A stretch of 50,170 nucleotides of DNA, from assembly GCA_900319245.1 (NCBI GenBank), contig ONNQ01000023.1, positions 580-50,749 of the forward strand. The letters run 5' to 3'. The DNA is from an uncultured Lachnospiraceae bacterium (GTDB lineage Bacteria; Bacillota; Clostridia; Lachnospirales; Lachnospiraceae). The position numbers were made by a program, and so were the translations under genes. The notes beneath the pieces are model-generated. The model was not told where the DNA came from and did not search any database. It worked only from the letters and a program-made list of their open reading frames with translations. Of this stretch, positions 8,088-16,725 are shown in pieces (within the stretch, counting starts at the first letter, position 1; each line of letters opens with the position of its first letter).

Positions 8088-9284
8088 ATGCTGACTATCG
8101 AAATCAACAAATACCTGACACTTGCAATTGCGGTGGGCGTTCTCCTTCTGGGACAGTTCCTCAGAAAGAGGATCCGTTTTCTGGAAACATTCTGCATTCC
8201 GGCACCGGTCGTCGGCGGCCTGATCGTCGCCATCATTTCCTGCATCCTCTATGTGTGCGGCATCGTAGAGTTTGTCTATGACGACACATTCCGTGAGATC
8301 TGCATGGTATTCTTCTTTACGTCGGTGGGATTCCAGGCCAATCTCGCCGTCCTCAAGGAGGGCGGCAAGGACCTGATCATATTCCTGATCCAGGTCATTC
8401 TGCTCATCATTCTGCAGAACGTGCTGGCAGTCGGCGTCTCCCGGCTTCTCGGCGTCAATCCGCTGGTCGGACTGTGCACAGGTTCGGTCCCCATGGTCGG
8501 CGGACACGGTACAGCCGGCGCCTTTGGTCCGGTCATCGAGGACTTCGGAATTCAGGGTGCAACAACGATCGCAACAGCGGCGGCTACGTTTGGCCTGATC
8601 GCAGGCAGCTTGATCGGCGGGCCCCTTGGAAATTCCCTGATCAAGAAGTATAATTTGCTTGAGACTGCAAAGTCGGCCGATGAGGGCAATGATATCTTTG
8701 AAGAAGATGAAGAGCAGCATGTCAGGCACTCTGACCAGTACGCGCCGGCGGTCTTTGAGCTGTGCGTGACAGTGGGTCTGGGGACGCTGGTTTCCGCGCT
8801 CTTAACCATGACCGGCATGACCTTCCCGGTCTATATCGGTGCCATGATCGTCGCGGCGATTATCAGAAACGTCGGTGAGTACACCGGCAAGATCAAGGTC
8901 TACATGGGCGAGATCAACGACCTCGGCGGTATCTGCCTGTCGCTCTTTCTTGGCATCGCCATGATCACCCTCAAGATCTGGCAGCTGGCCGCGCTTGCGC
9001 TTCCTCTGGTCATCCTGCTTCTGGTACAGCTGGTATTTATGTATCTGTTTGCAAGATTTGTGATCTTTAGGTTTACAGGCGCCGATTACGACGCGGCTGT
9101 CATCACCGCCGGAACCTGCGGATTCGGTATGGGAGCAACGCCCAATGCGATGGCCAACATGCAGGCGATCTGCGACAAATATGTGCCTTCGATCAAGGCC
9201 TACCTGCTGATCCCGATCGTCGGAAGTCTCTTTGCGGATTTCATCAATTCGCTTGTGATTACATTTTTCATCAATTTGGTCTGA
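8088..9284 (+). CDS. gltS: GltS-type Na+:glutamate symporter
   Basis: This 398-residue membrane protein matches the sodium/glutamate symporter family: ~10-11 membrane segments in two inverted halves. The re-entrant loops are visible as GSVPMVGGHGTAGAFGP and TAGTCGFGMGATPNAMANM. A charged cytoplasmic stretch (DEGNDIFEEDEEQ) separates the halves. GGAGGG just before ATG 8088 gives the start. It lies directly between a TAXI binding lipoprotein and a small conserved-looking ORF, implying a binding-protein-assisted version of a carrier that usually works alone. Ligand identity is inferred from the family. Confidence 0.92.
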   Translation: MLTIEINKYLTLAIAVGVLLLGQFLRKRIRFLETFCIPAPVVGGLIVAIISCILYVCGIVEFVYDDTFREICMVFFFTSVGFQANLAVLKEGGKDLIIFLIQVILLIILQNVLAVGVSRLLGVNPLVGLCTGSVPMVGGHGTAGAFGPVIEDFGIQGATTIATAAATFGLIAGSLIGGPLGNSLIKKYNLLETAKSADEGNDIFEEDEEQHVRHSDQYAPAVFELCVTVGLGTLVSALLTMTGMTFPVYIGAMIVAAIIRNVGEYTGKIKVYMGEINDLGGICLSLFLGIAMITLKIWQLAALALPLVILLLVQLVFMYLFARFVIFRFTGADYDAAVITAGTCGFGMGATPNAMANMQAICDKYVPSIKAYLLIPIVGSLFADFINSLVITFFINLV

Positions 9285-9306
9285 CAGAAAGGAAGGAGCG
9301 CCACGA

Positions 9307-9495
9307 ATGAGTGCGAACAAAAAGCTTCATGTACAGATAGAGAATCTTGCTATGCCTGAGATCCATACCGATTCCTATGAAGAGAAGCAGAAGAAATCAG
9401 ATGTGGATGAGAACAAGGAGCGCAAGGAGAAGGACGTTGTCTATGACAACGTTGCGATTCCGGAGATTCATTTTCGCAAGAAGAAAAAGCAGTGA
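9307..9495 (+). CDS. Small charged protein with duplicated N-x-A-x-P-E-I-H motif
   Basis: A 62-residue soluble, very charged protein preceded by GGAAGGAG and only 22 bases after gltS, so probably translated with it. Its notable feature is an internal repeat: ENLAMPEIH (12-20) and DNVAIPEIH (47-55) joined by a Lys/Glu/Asp-rich, probably helical linker, with a basic tail (RKKKKQ). There is no signal peptide or membrane segment. I do not recognise a family. The position suggests a cytoplasmic accessory of the TAXI-GltS system, which is inference. Confidence 0.7.
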   Translation: MSANKKLHVQIENLAMPEIHTDSYEEKQKKSDVDENKERKEKDVVYDNVAIPEIHFRKKKKQ

Positions 9496-9567
9496 CACAT
9501 AGACCGGTAAAGTCTTTGGATACCGGAATGACGAATCAATATACAGCATACAAAAGGGGAAACAGGG

Positions 9568-10923
9568 ATGAAGACTTTATCTAAAGGGAAAATGTGGTGT
9601 TTCGCGATCGGACAGTTCGGCTGGTCGCTTCTGTCAGCGCTGATCACGAACTGGCTGGTCTATTTTTACCAGCCTGACGCGGATTCCATCGCCGCGGGAC
9701 AGACGCTGTTCATTCCGCAGGGACGCGTGATTCTCGGAATTGCCACCGTGATCGGCGGCATTGCGGCGCTGGGAAGAGTGTTTGACGCAGTGACAGACCC
9801 GATGATCGCGAATCTGTCCGACAGGTCCCAGAATCCCAAGGGACGCAGGATCCCGTTTATGCAAAAGATCGCAATCCCGTTTGCGCTGATCACCGTATTG
9901 GTGTTCTGGGCGCCGGTCAATGCGATTTCGACAGTGAACTGCGTGTGGCTTCTGGTCACGCTCTTATTGTTCTATCTGTTCATGACAACCTACTGCACGC
10001 CCTATAACGCGTTGATCTCAGAACTGGGAACCACACAGGACACCCGCATCAGTATTTCGACCTATATATCCGTCACCTTCCTTCTGGGATCCGCGATCGG
10101 CTATGCGGCGCCTTTTATCTGGGGCGCGATGGAGCCCTCCCTGGGGAGAGTGATGGCCATCCGCGTCACCTTTGCGATTCTGGCGGTAATCGGCCTGGCC
10201 GCGCTTTTGGTGCCGACCTTCACGATCAATGAGAAGGAATATGTGCACACGGTGCCCTCGGAAGACGACGCATTCACATCCCTGATCAAGACCTTCAAGA
10301 ATGGTGATTTCCGTGTCTTCGTCGGAAGCGACGTCCTCTATTTCCTGGGACTGACCATCTTCCAGACAGGCCTTCCCTTCTTTATCACATCGCTGATGAA
10401 GCTGCCGGAGACCTTTACGACGATCCTGTATGTGGCCATGACGCTTCTGTCCTTCGCCTGCTACATGCCGGTCAACGCGCTGGCACACCGCATGAACAAG
10501 AAGAAGCTGGTTCTGATCGGCTTCGTCGGCCTGTCCATCGTATACCTGATCACGGCAATTTCCGGCCTTCTGGGCGGCTCCGGCCTTGTATTTGGCATTA
10601 TCATTGTCTGTGCCGCGGCGTTCCCTATGGCAATCCTTGGTATTTTGCCGCAGGCGATCGTAGCGGATATCGCGGAAGCGGACGCCATTGTGACAGGTGA
10701 GAACCGGGAGGGTATGTTCTTCGCGGCGAGAACCTTCGCATTTAAATTTGGCCAAAGTATTGCTATGCTGATCTTTACGGCCTTTGCCAGCATTGGCCCA
10801 GAGACCGGTCTGGGGTACCGGATTGCGGCGGTCTCCGCGGCTGTGATCTGCCTTGCAGGCGCATTGATCCTGTCCCGCTATAACGAAGAGAAGATCCTTG
10901 GCATTATCGTGCCCAAAGAATAA
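9568..10923 (+). CDS. GPH-family sugar:cation symporter (MelB-like MFS)
   Basis: The 451-residue protein has 12 predicted membrane segments and the GPH signature: an N-terminal FAIGQFGWSLLSALI helix, the cation-site motif FDAVTDPMIANLSDR near residue 75, and RRIPFM after it. GPH carriers import glycosides, pentosides or hexuronides with Na+ or H+. GGGG-AACAGGG precedes the ATG. An imperfect hairpin (CCGGTA 9504-9509 / TACCGG 9521-9526) lies in the leader. No glycosidase is adjacent, so the sugar cannot be guessed. Confidence 0.88.
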   Translation: MKTLSKGKMWCFAIGQFGWSLLSALITNWLVYFYQPDADSIAAGQTLFIPQGRVILGIATVIGGIAALGRVFDAVTDPMIANLSDRSQNPKGRRIPFMQKIAIPFALITVLVFWAPVNAISTVNCVWLLVTLLLFYLFMTTYCTPYNALISELGTTQDTRISISTYISVTFLLGSAIGYAAPFIWGAMEPSLGRVMAIRVTFAILAVIGLAALLVPTFTINEKEYVHTVPSEDDAFTSLIKTFKNGDFRVFVGSDVLYFLGLTIFQTGLPFFITSLMKLPETFTTILYVAMTLLSFACYMPVNALAHRMNKKKLVLIGFVGLSIVYLITAISGLLGGSGLVFGIIIVCAAAFPMAILGILPQAIVADIAEADAIVTGENREGMFFAARTFAFKFGQSIAMLIFTAFASIGPETGLGYRIAAVSAAVICLAGALILSRYNEEKILGIIVPKE

Positions 10924-10972
10924 ACAATCGTGTAATGGGGTGAGGAATTCGAAGGATGGGAGATGGAATCCT

Positions 10973-12076
10973 ATGACCGGATGTAGCACAGCAATTTTGT
11001 GCGGCGGTCTGAGCCGGCGCATGGGCGAAGACAAGGCGTCTCTTGCCTTTAAGGGCGTGCCGCTGGCCAGATATAAATGGGCGCAATTTGCAGGTGAAGA
11101 TGCGGAAGTGTTCTTCTCTGTCCGCGACAAAGAGCAGGGGGATCAGATTGAGAGACTTGTGGGAGGCAAGGCGGCGGCGCTGGCAGATGATCCGGCGGGC
11201 TGCGGGCCTTTAGGAGGAATCTGCACCTCCCTTCGCCACTGCCGGCAGGACTATCTGTTCGTGACAGCAGTGGATATGCCTTATTCGGATCTTGCAATCG
11301 CGGAAGAACTGATGCTGCGGATCGGAAGCCCTGAGAGCGCCGAAAGCAAACCGTGGGACGCGGTCGTTCCCGTCACGCTGGATGGGAAAGAACATCCGCT
11401 TTGCGCGGTCTATCATAAGCGCTGCCTTCCGATTCTGGAGGGACAGCTTGCAAACGGCAATTTCAGAGTGCGGGATGCGCTGGCAGGGCTTCGCGTGTGC
11501 TATGTCCCGTCCGAGGCGCTTACGATGGGAGAGAAGAAGCTGACCAATATGAACAATCAGGCTTCGTACAGAATGGCTGTGCAGGCGGCGGCGTCCGTCT
11601 ACTCGCTGATCGCCTGGTCCGATACCGGAAAGACGACCTATCTGGAAAAACTGATCCCCGCTCTCAAAAAGCGGGGCGTTCGGGTCGCTGTGATCAAGCA
11701 CGACGGGCACGATTTTGACATCGATCACGAGGGAACCGACTCGGCGCGGTTCACAAGAGCCGGTGCGGACGTAGCCGGGATCTTCTCAGACACCCATGCG
11801 GCCGTCATGCTGAACGGTCCTATAGAAGCCGAGAAACTGGTGTTTTTGATCTCCATGAGCGGGACGGCCGACCTGATCCTCACGGAAGGGTGCAAAAAGG
11901 GAAAGTGGCCCAAGATCCTTCTATACAGGGAGAGCAGCGGCAAACCCATGGCGGCGGATCCGGATACCTGCGCGGCCGTCGTCTCGGATGTGCAGGTGGA
12001 TACGACAGCGCCGGTATTTCCGATCGATGACCCGGATGCGCTTGCGGCGTTTCTGTCGGGATCACTGTTCCTGTGA
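10973..12076 (+). CDS. MobA-MobB fusion, molybdenum cofactor guanylylation
   Basis: The 367-residue protein fuses two cofactor enzymes. Residues 1-~195 are MobA, which adds GMP to molybdopterin (ILCGGLSRRMGEDKA nucleotide loop; TAVDMPY). Residues ~205-367 are MobB, a GTP-binding adaptor with P-loop SDTGKTTY and IKHDGHDFDIDHEGTDSARF. I start at ATG 10973 after GGGAGATGG; the open frame back to 10898 runs into the upstream gene. The last 15 bases overlap the convergent Crp/Fnr gene. Making the bis-MGD cofactor fits the molybdoenzyme at 12934. Confidence 0.92.
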   Translation: MTGCSTAILCGGLSRRMGEDKASLAFKGVPLARYKWAQFAGEDAEVFFSVRDKEQGDQIERLVGGKAAALADDPAGCGPLGGICTSLRHCRQDYLFVTAVDMPYSDLAIAEELMLRIGSPESAESKPWDAVVPVTLDGKEHPLCAVYHKRCLPILEGQLANGNFRVRDALAGLRVCYVPSEALTMGEKKLTNMNNQASYRMAVQAAASVYSLIAWSDTGKTTYLEKLIPALKKRGVRVAVIKHDGHDFDIDHEGTDSARFTRAGADVAGIFSDTHAAVMLNGPIEAEKLVFLISMSGTADLILTEGCKKGKWPKILLYRESSGKPMAADPDTCAAVVSDVQVDTTAPVFPIDDPDALAAFLSGSLFL

Positions 12077-12745
12077 CACATTGTAAAGATGGAAGACCCT
12101 CTGATCATAATCGAGGATTCCATCTTTTTTCATGCTCGAAAGCTCCCTCGAGAGGGCGCTTCGATTGGTGCAGAGATAATCGGCCATCTCCGTGCGGTTG
12201 AGCGGGATCGTGATGGTCAAAGAACCGACCTTCTGGGCCTCCATGGACAGATAGGCAAGGATCTTCTCCCGCAAAGACGGCTTGGAAGTGATCTCGATCT
12301 TCTCTGTGAGCGCGATATTCTTGCGGCTCATCATCGTAAAGAGATTGCGGGAGAGCTGGTGGTGGAAGGGACATGCGTTTTTACAGGGGTGGAGGATCCT
12401 CTCGACCGGCAGGTACAGGACCACGGTGGGTTCCGCCGCCTTGAAATGGATGCCCCGCTCCTGATAGGCCTCGCCGACCATCACTTCTCCGAAAATCCCG
12501 TCGTCATTTGTATAAGACAGGAAGGTGCGGCGTCCCCAGACGTCCTCCTTGACTGTATGGACACAGCCGCTGATGACAAGCCCCAGCTGTTTGGCAGAGG
12601 CGTCGGGCGGCGATATGATCTGATCCTTTCGATAACTCTTTTCTATGCAGCCAAGACATCCCATCAATGTGCTGCAGTTGCCCATCGATATATTCGCAAA
12701 CATCGGGTGCTCTTGAAACGCCCGCATCAGTATATCTGCCATCAT
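12062..12745 (-). CDS. Crp/Fnr-family transcription regulator
   Basis: The ~227-residue protein has an N-terminal cyclic-nucleotide-binding-like beta roll (LGLVISGCVHTV; GIFGEVMVG) and a C-terminal winged helix-turn-helix (LNRTEMADYLCTNRSALSRELSSMKKDG). Several Cys residues (NCSTLMGCLGC near the N-terminus; HPCKNACPF in the middle) could hold an Fe-S cluster or act as a redox switch, as in FNR-type sensors, but the spacing is not the canonical FNR pattern. I start at ATG 12745 behind GTGGGA; a TTG at 12772 is possible. It is divergent from the reductase operon and a palindrome in the shared promoter fits its family. Confidence 0.9.
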   Translation of the reverse strand: MMADILMRAFQEHPMFANISMGNCSTLMGCLGCIEKSYRKDQIISPPDASAKQLGLVISGCVHTVKEDVWGRRTFLSYTNDDGIFGEVMVGEAYQERGIHFKAAEPTVVLYLPVERILHPCKNACPFHHQLSRNLFTMMSRKNIALTEKIEITSKPSLREKILAYLSMEAQKVGSLTITIPLNRTEMADYLCTNRSALSRELSSMKKDGILDYDQRVFHLYNVSQEQ

Positions 12746-12765
12746 CGTCCCACTTTCTGATCCGG

Positions 12766-12797
12766 TTAACAAACCAAATATTGTTAATGCAATAACA
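12766..12797. promoter_or_regulatory. Overlapping inverted repeats by the regulator's own promoter
   Basis: TTAACAA (12766-12772) pairs with TTGTTAA (12781-12787), and TGTTA (12782-12786) pairs with TAACA (12793-12797) with a 6-base spacer. Both lie at or just after the predicted regulator -10, so they are candidate autoregulatory operators. Confidence 0.45.
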
Positions 12798-12825
12798 TTA
12801 TAGAGCGCATTCGTTGCGTATGCAA
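12797..12825 (-). promoter_or_regulatory. Predicted sigma-A promoter of the Crp/Fnr regulator
   Basis: On the minus strand TTGCAT (12825-12820), a 17-base spacer, then a perfect TATAAT (12802-12797). Its -35 lies inside the palindrome at 12812-12827, so occupation of that site should block it. Confidence 0.6.
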
Positions 12826-12827
12826 CG
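12812..12827. promoter_or_regulatory. Perfect 16-base palindrome, candidate Crp/Fnr-family operator
   Basis: CGTTGC-GTAT-GCAACG is a perfect 6+4+6 dyad. Its centre (12819.5) lies about 41.5 bases before the predicted start of the operon transcript, the classical class II activator position, and it overlaps the divergent regulator's -35. Confidence 0.6.
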
Positions 12828-12845
12828 TAGAGATGTCTCCCATTA

Positions 12846-12854
12846 TGTTATAAT
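12846..12854 (+). promoter_or_regulatory. Extended -10 of the molybdoenzyme operon
   Basis: TGTTATAAT is a perfect extended -10 (TGnTATAAT). The -35 position (about 12826-12831, CGTAGA) has no consensus, typical of an activator-dependent promoter. Confidence 0.65.
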
Positions 12855-12933
12855 TCATAAAGAATTATGGAATAATATTGGTTAGTTTATGCAAACTTAC
12901 CAAAACAGATTCGGAAATGGAATGGAGGACACA

Positions 12934-15018
12934 ATGAAAAGGATACAATCAACCTGCAATTTCTGCGCGATTGACTGTAATCTGGACTTCTGCGTTGAAG
13001 ACGGCCGGATCGTCAGGACAATTCCCACCAAGGGATATCCTGTCAACGATGGATTCAGCTGCATTAAGGGCCTGTCGCTGAGCAAACAGCAGACAACCGT
13101 CAAGCCCGGTGCGCTGCCCAAGATCCGGCAGGCAGACGGAACCATGAAGGAAGTATCATGGGACGAGGGATTCCAGCATGTCGCAGACAAGATCAAGGAA
13201 ATCCAGGCCAAGTATGGCACAGAGAGCGTTGCGGGCATCAGTACAGGGCAGCTTACGCTGGAGGAGTTCGCGATCTTTGGTCATGTCATGAGAAATTATC
13301 TGCAGACCAATGTAGACGGTAATACACGTCTTTGCATGGCGACCGCAGCCGTCGGCCACAAGCAGACTTTTGGCTACGATGCGCCCGGCTATACTCTGAA
13401 GGATCTGGAACTGTCCGATACGCTGATCTTCATCGGCGCCAACCCTGTCGTGGCGCATCCCATTATCTGGGGCCGCCTCCGCCAGAACAAGGTGCCCGGA
13501 CATAAGATCATTGTCATCGATCCCAGAAAATCCGAGACAGCGATGAACGCCGACTATTGGTATGGCTTAAAGCCCAGAACCGATCTGGTCCTTATGTACA
13601 CGATCGCCAACATGCTGATCGAGAACGACTGGATCGACCACGGCTTCATCGAGGCGCACACCAACAAATTCGGTGAATTTGCTGAGTTCGTAAAGGACTT
13701 CACGCTGAAGAGAGGCGCAGAGGTCACAGGCCTTTCCGAGGAGCAGATCACAGAGCTTGTCGGCCTGATTCACAACGGCAAGGCCGTATCATTCTGGTGG
13801 ACCATGGGCGTCAACCAGGGCTACGAAGCGGTCCGCACGGCGCAGTCGATCATCAACCTCGCGCTGATGACCGGCAACATCGGAAAGCCCGGCACCGGCG
13901 GCAACTCCATCACCGGACAGTGCAACGCGATGGGATCCAGACTCTTTAGTAATACGACCTGCCTGTTCGCAGGCGGCGACTTTACCGATGAGAATGAGAG
14001 AGCAAGGATCGCCCGGCTGACCGGCATTGATATCGATCACGTGGCCAAGAAGCCCACCATTCCCTACAACAAGATCGTGGAGGGCATCAACGCGGGCGAG
14101 ATCAAGGGCCTGTGGATCCTGTGCACCAATCCCAGACACAGCTGGACCAACAACGAGACCTTTGCGGAAGCGACCAAGAAGCTCGACCTGTTCGTCGTAC
14201 AGGATATCTATGACACGATCGAGAGCGCGGAGAACGCAACCGTTTATTTCCCTGTCGTTCCCGGCATCAAGAAGGAAGGTACCTATATCAACCTGGAGAG
14301 AAGACTTTCCGCTATGCGTCAGGTCCTGCCTCGCGGCGAGAACGAGATTTCCGACTACGAGTGCATCCTCGGCGTCGCCAAGGCGCTCGGCATGGGCAAG
14401 GCTATCGAGAAATGGGAGACCCCCAGAATGTGCTTTGACATGCTGCGTGAGATCTCGAAGGGCAAGCCCTGCGATTTCAGCGGCGTGAAGTGGGATGAAC
14501 TGGAAGGCTCCCACGGAAGACAGTGGCCCTATCCGGAAGGCAGAGAAGAGGAGTTTGCGGCGGAAGAGAGAAGACTTTATGAGGACGGACGCTTCTATAC
14601 GCCCAACCAGAAAGCGAACTTCATGTTTGAAGAGCCTCTTCCCAACCCTTATGTTCCCAATGAGGAGTTCCCGATCGTGTTCAATACCGGTCGAGGCACC
14701 GTTGGACAGTGGCATACACAGAGCCGTACCAAGGAAGTCAAGTTCGTCGAGGACGTATCGCTCAGCAAGGCGTATCTGTTCATGAATACAGAGCAGGCCA
14801 GGGAAAACGGCATCTACGAAATGGACCGCATCCGTGTCTATTCCGTAAACGGACAGAATGCGGAGTTCTACGTCAAGATCACGGATAATGTTCCTTACAA
14901 CCAGCTCTACGCACCGATCCATTATATTGAGTGCAACAAGCTGACGCCTTCCAATTATGACAAGTATTCCAAAGAGCCCAACTACAAGGGCGGAATCTGC
15001 CGCTTTGAGAAGATCTGA
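12934..15018 (+). CDS. Molybdopterin oxidoreductase, nitrate-reductase-like catalytic subunit
   Basis: The 694-residue protein has an N-terminal [4Fe-4S] motif (C8, C11, C15, C43), the bis-MGD binding fold, and a C-terminal molydopterin-binding beta barrel (FNTGRGTVGQWHTQSRT). The probable Mo ligand is Cys134 in TRLCMATA. That context, with LELSDTLIFIGANPVVAHPI, resembles cytoplasmic/periplasmic nitrate reductases (NarB/NasA/NapA) more than formate dehydrogenases, which have Sec or Cys followed by His. There is no Tat signal, so it is cytoplasmic. The ~78 kDa size followed by ~15 and ~45 kDa partners recalls, from memory, the clostridial nitrate reductase operon. GGAGG 5 bases before ATG 12934 sets the start. 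Formate dehydrogenase or another oxyanion reductase remains possible. Confidence 0.85.
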   Translation: MKRIQSTCNFCAIDCNLDFCVEDGRIVRTIPTKGYPVNDGFSCIKGLSLSKQQTTVKPGALPKIRQADGTMKEVSWDEGFQHVADKIKEIQAKYGTESVAGISTGQLTLEEFAIFGHVMRNYLQTNVDGNTRLCMATAAVGHKQTFGYDAPGYTLKDLELSDTLIFIGANPVVAHPIIWGRLRQNKVPGHKIIVIDPRKSETAMNADYWYGLKPRTDLVLMYTIANMLIENDWIDHGFIEAHTNKFGEFAEFVKDFTLKRGAEVTGLSEEQITELVGLIHNGKAVSFWWTMGVNQGYEAVRTAQSIINLALMTGNIGKPGTGGNSITGQCNAMGSRLFSNTTCLFAGGDFTDENERARIARLTGIDIDHVAKKPTIPYNKIVEGINAGEIKGLWILCTNPRHSWTNNETFAEATKKLDLFVVQDIYDTIESAENATVYFPVVPGIKKEGTYINLERRLSAMRQVLPRGENEISDYECILGVAKALGMGKAIEKWETPRMCFDMLREISKGKPCDFSGVKWDELEGSHGRQWPYPEGREEEFAAEERRLYEDGRFYTPNQKANFMFEEPLPNPYVPNEEFPIVFNTGRGTVGQWHTQSRTKEVKFVEDVSLSKAYLFMNTEQARENGIYEMDRIRVYSVNGQNAEFYVKITDNVPYNQLYAPIHYIECNKLTPSNYDKYSKEPNYKGGICRFEKI

Positions 15019-15038
15019 TGTAGGAGGTAATGGTAATT

Positions 15039-15470
15039 ATGTATAGAATCAAAATTGACCGCAGTCGCTGCATCGGATGTCTTACGTGTGTCACGGCTTG
15101 CGTGGTCAGCCATGAGACGGAGAGCGGCGATGCGCGCAACCGTGTCGTGATCGACAGCGAGACCAAGCCGGCGCCGATCTTTTGCCGTCACTGCGAGCAT
15201 CCCGAATGCGTGTACACCTGCATGACAGGCGCTATGAAGAAAAATCCGGAGACCGGATATGTCACCTATGACAAAGAGCAGTGCGCAAGCTGCTATATGT
15301 GCGTCATGTCCTGTCCTTTCGGCATCCTCAAGCCCGACAGCATCCACTTCCGCGAGATCATGAAGTGCAATATGTGCGTACATAGAAGTGAGGATGGAAA
15401 GACCGCCAACCCCATGTGCGTGGAGAAATGTCCCATGCATGCGATCACTCTCGAGGAGGTGAAAAACTGA
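15039..15470 (+). CDS. Four-cluster ferredoxin-type electron-transfer subunit
   Basis: The 143-residue protein carries four Cys groups: CIGCLTCVTAC, CRHCEHPECVYTC, CASCYMCVMSC and CNMC with MCVEKC. This is the DmsB/HycB-type pattern that binds up to four [4Fe-4S] clusters and wires a molybdoenzyme to its electron donor. AGGAGG lies 11 bases before ATG 15039 but only 2 before an in-frame ATG at 15030, so 15039 is preferred. It lies 20 bases after the catalytic gene and its end carries the ribosome site of the next gene. Confidence 0.9.
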   Translation: MYRIKIDRSRCIGCLTCVTACVVSHETESGDARNRVVIDSETKPAPIFCRHCEHPECVYTCMTGAMKKNPETGYVTYDKEQCASCYMCVMSCPFGILKPDSIHFREIMKCNMCVHRSEDGKTANPMCVEKCPMHAITLEEVKN

Positions 15471-15471
15471 T

Positions 15472-16707
15472 ATGAAGTATGTTGTCATCGGTTCTTCCGC
15501 AGCGGGCGTCAACGCCATCAGAGAGCTGCGCAGACTGGACAAGGAGTGTCAGATCGTTCTGATCTCCAAGGACAAGGATATCTACTCCCGTTGCATTCTC
15601 CACGAGTATCTGGCCGGCAAGAGAAGTATTGAGCGCCTTCGCTTTGTTGAAAAAGATTTCGAGACGCTGTACAAGGTCGACTGGATGAAAGGCAGAGAGG
15701 CGATCGGTCTTGACAGAGAGAAGAAAGAAGTGATCCTGGACGGCGATGAGAGAGTCAGCTATGACAAGCTCCTGATCGCGACCGGCTCCCACACCTTCTT
15801 CCCGCCGATCAAGAATATGCTCGGCTCCCCCAATATGATCGGCTTCCGCAACATCGACGATATCGAAGTCCTCAAGGAAGTGGCCAAGACCCACAAGAAT
15901 ATCGTGGTCCTCGGCTCCGGACTTGTCGGCATTGACTGCGCGACCGGTTTCCTGGAGCTTGGCGTCAAGGTCGTTCTGTGCGATTTCGCCGGCTGGCTTC
16001 TCAACAAGCAGCTGGACCAGAGAGCCGCCCAGACCTATATCGATGCCTTTAACGCACATGGCGTTGAGCAGCACTACGGCGTCGGCGTCAATGAAGTGAC
16101 GATCAATGATCAGCACGAGATCACGGAAGTGATCCTCAGCGACGGCACAGTGATCCCCTGCGATTTCTTCGTCGTTACCGCAGGTGTTCGCTCCAACGTC
16201 GAATTCCTTAAGGACAGCGGCCTGGAACTCAGCCGTTTTGGCCTTGTCTATGACGAGACCGGAAGGACCAGCGATCCGGATATCTACGGCGCAGGCGATG
16301 TGTCCGGCACAAGTCCGATCTGGCCTGTCGCTGTCAAGGAAGGCATGATCGCCGCTGCCAATATGGCCGGCTACAATGAGAAAATGACGGACTTCTTCGC
16401 AAGTAAGTCCACAATGCGGTTCCTCGAGATCAGCACAATGTCCCTTGGCAATGTGAATCCCGATCCCGCAGACGAGAGCATTCAGGTAGAGACATACGAA
16501 AAAGGCGACGTCTACAAGAAGATCGTCCACCAGGACGGCAAGATCATCGGCGCGCTCCTGCAGGGAGACCTGGCATATGGCGGCGTACTGCAGCAGATGA
16601 TCGCCCGCAAGATCGATGTCCGCAAGGTCAAGAAGCCTCTGTTTGACATCGACTACTCTGATTTCTTCCATATCAGAGACAATACCTATGAGTTCTATTA
16701 CGATTGA
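15472..16707 (+). CDS. FAD/NAD(P)H-dependent oxidoreductase of the reductase complex
   Basis: The 411-residue protein is a pyridine-nucleotide-disulfide-type flavoprotein: FAD motif VVIGSSAAGVNA at the N-terminus, NAD(P)H motif VVLGSGLVGIDCA near residue 145, and a second FAD motif DIYGAGDVSG near 275. It resembles the N-terminal half of NirB and rubredoxin/ferredoxin reductases. The redox-active Cys pair of disulfide reductases is absent, so electron transfer is more likely. It starts 1 base after the ferredoxin stop, with GAGGAGGTG inside that gene, so translation is probably coupled. Likely role: pass NADH electrons through the ferredoxin to the molybdoenzyme. Confidence 0.88.
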   Translation: MKYVVIGSSAAGVNAIRELRRLDKECQIVLISKDKDIYSRCILHEYLAGKRSIERLRFVEKDFETLYKVDWMKGREAIGLDREKKEVILDGDERVSYDKLLIATGSHTFFPPIKNMLGSPNMIGFRNIDDIEVLKEVAKTHKNIVVLGSGLVGIDCATGFLELGVKVVLCDFAGWLLNKQLDQRAAQTYIDAFNAHGVEQHYGVGVNEVTINDQHEITEVILSDGTVIPCDFFVVTAGVRSNVEFLKDSGLELSRFGLVYDETGRTSDPDIYGAGDVSGTSPIWPVAVKEGMIAAANMAGYNEKMTDFFASKSTMRFLEISTMSLGNVNPDPADESIQVETYEKGDVYKKIVHQDGKIIGALLQGDLAYGGVLQQMIARKIDVRKVKKPLFDIDYSDFFHIRDNTYEFYYD

Positions 16708-16725
16708 TAAAGGAGATTGTGACAA

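Noticed and set aside
13331-13340. Formate dehydrogenase as first reading of the molybdoenzyme
   Set aside because: The Mo ligand context is R-L-C-M-A-T, not the U/C-H of formate dehydrogenases, and there is no in-frame TGA. It is kept only as an alternative.
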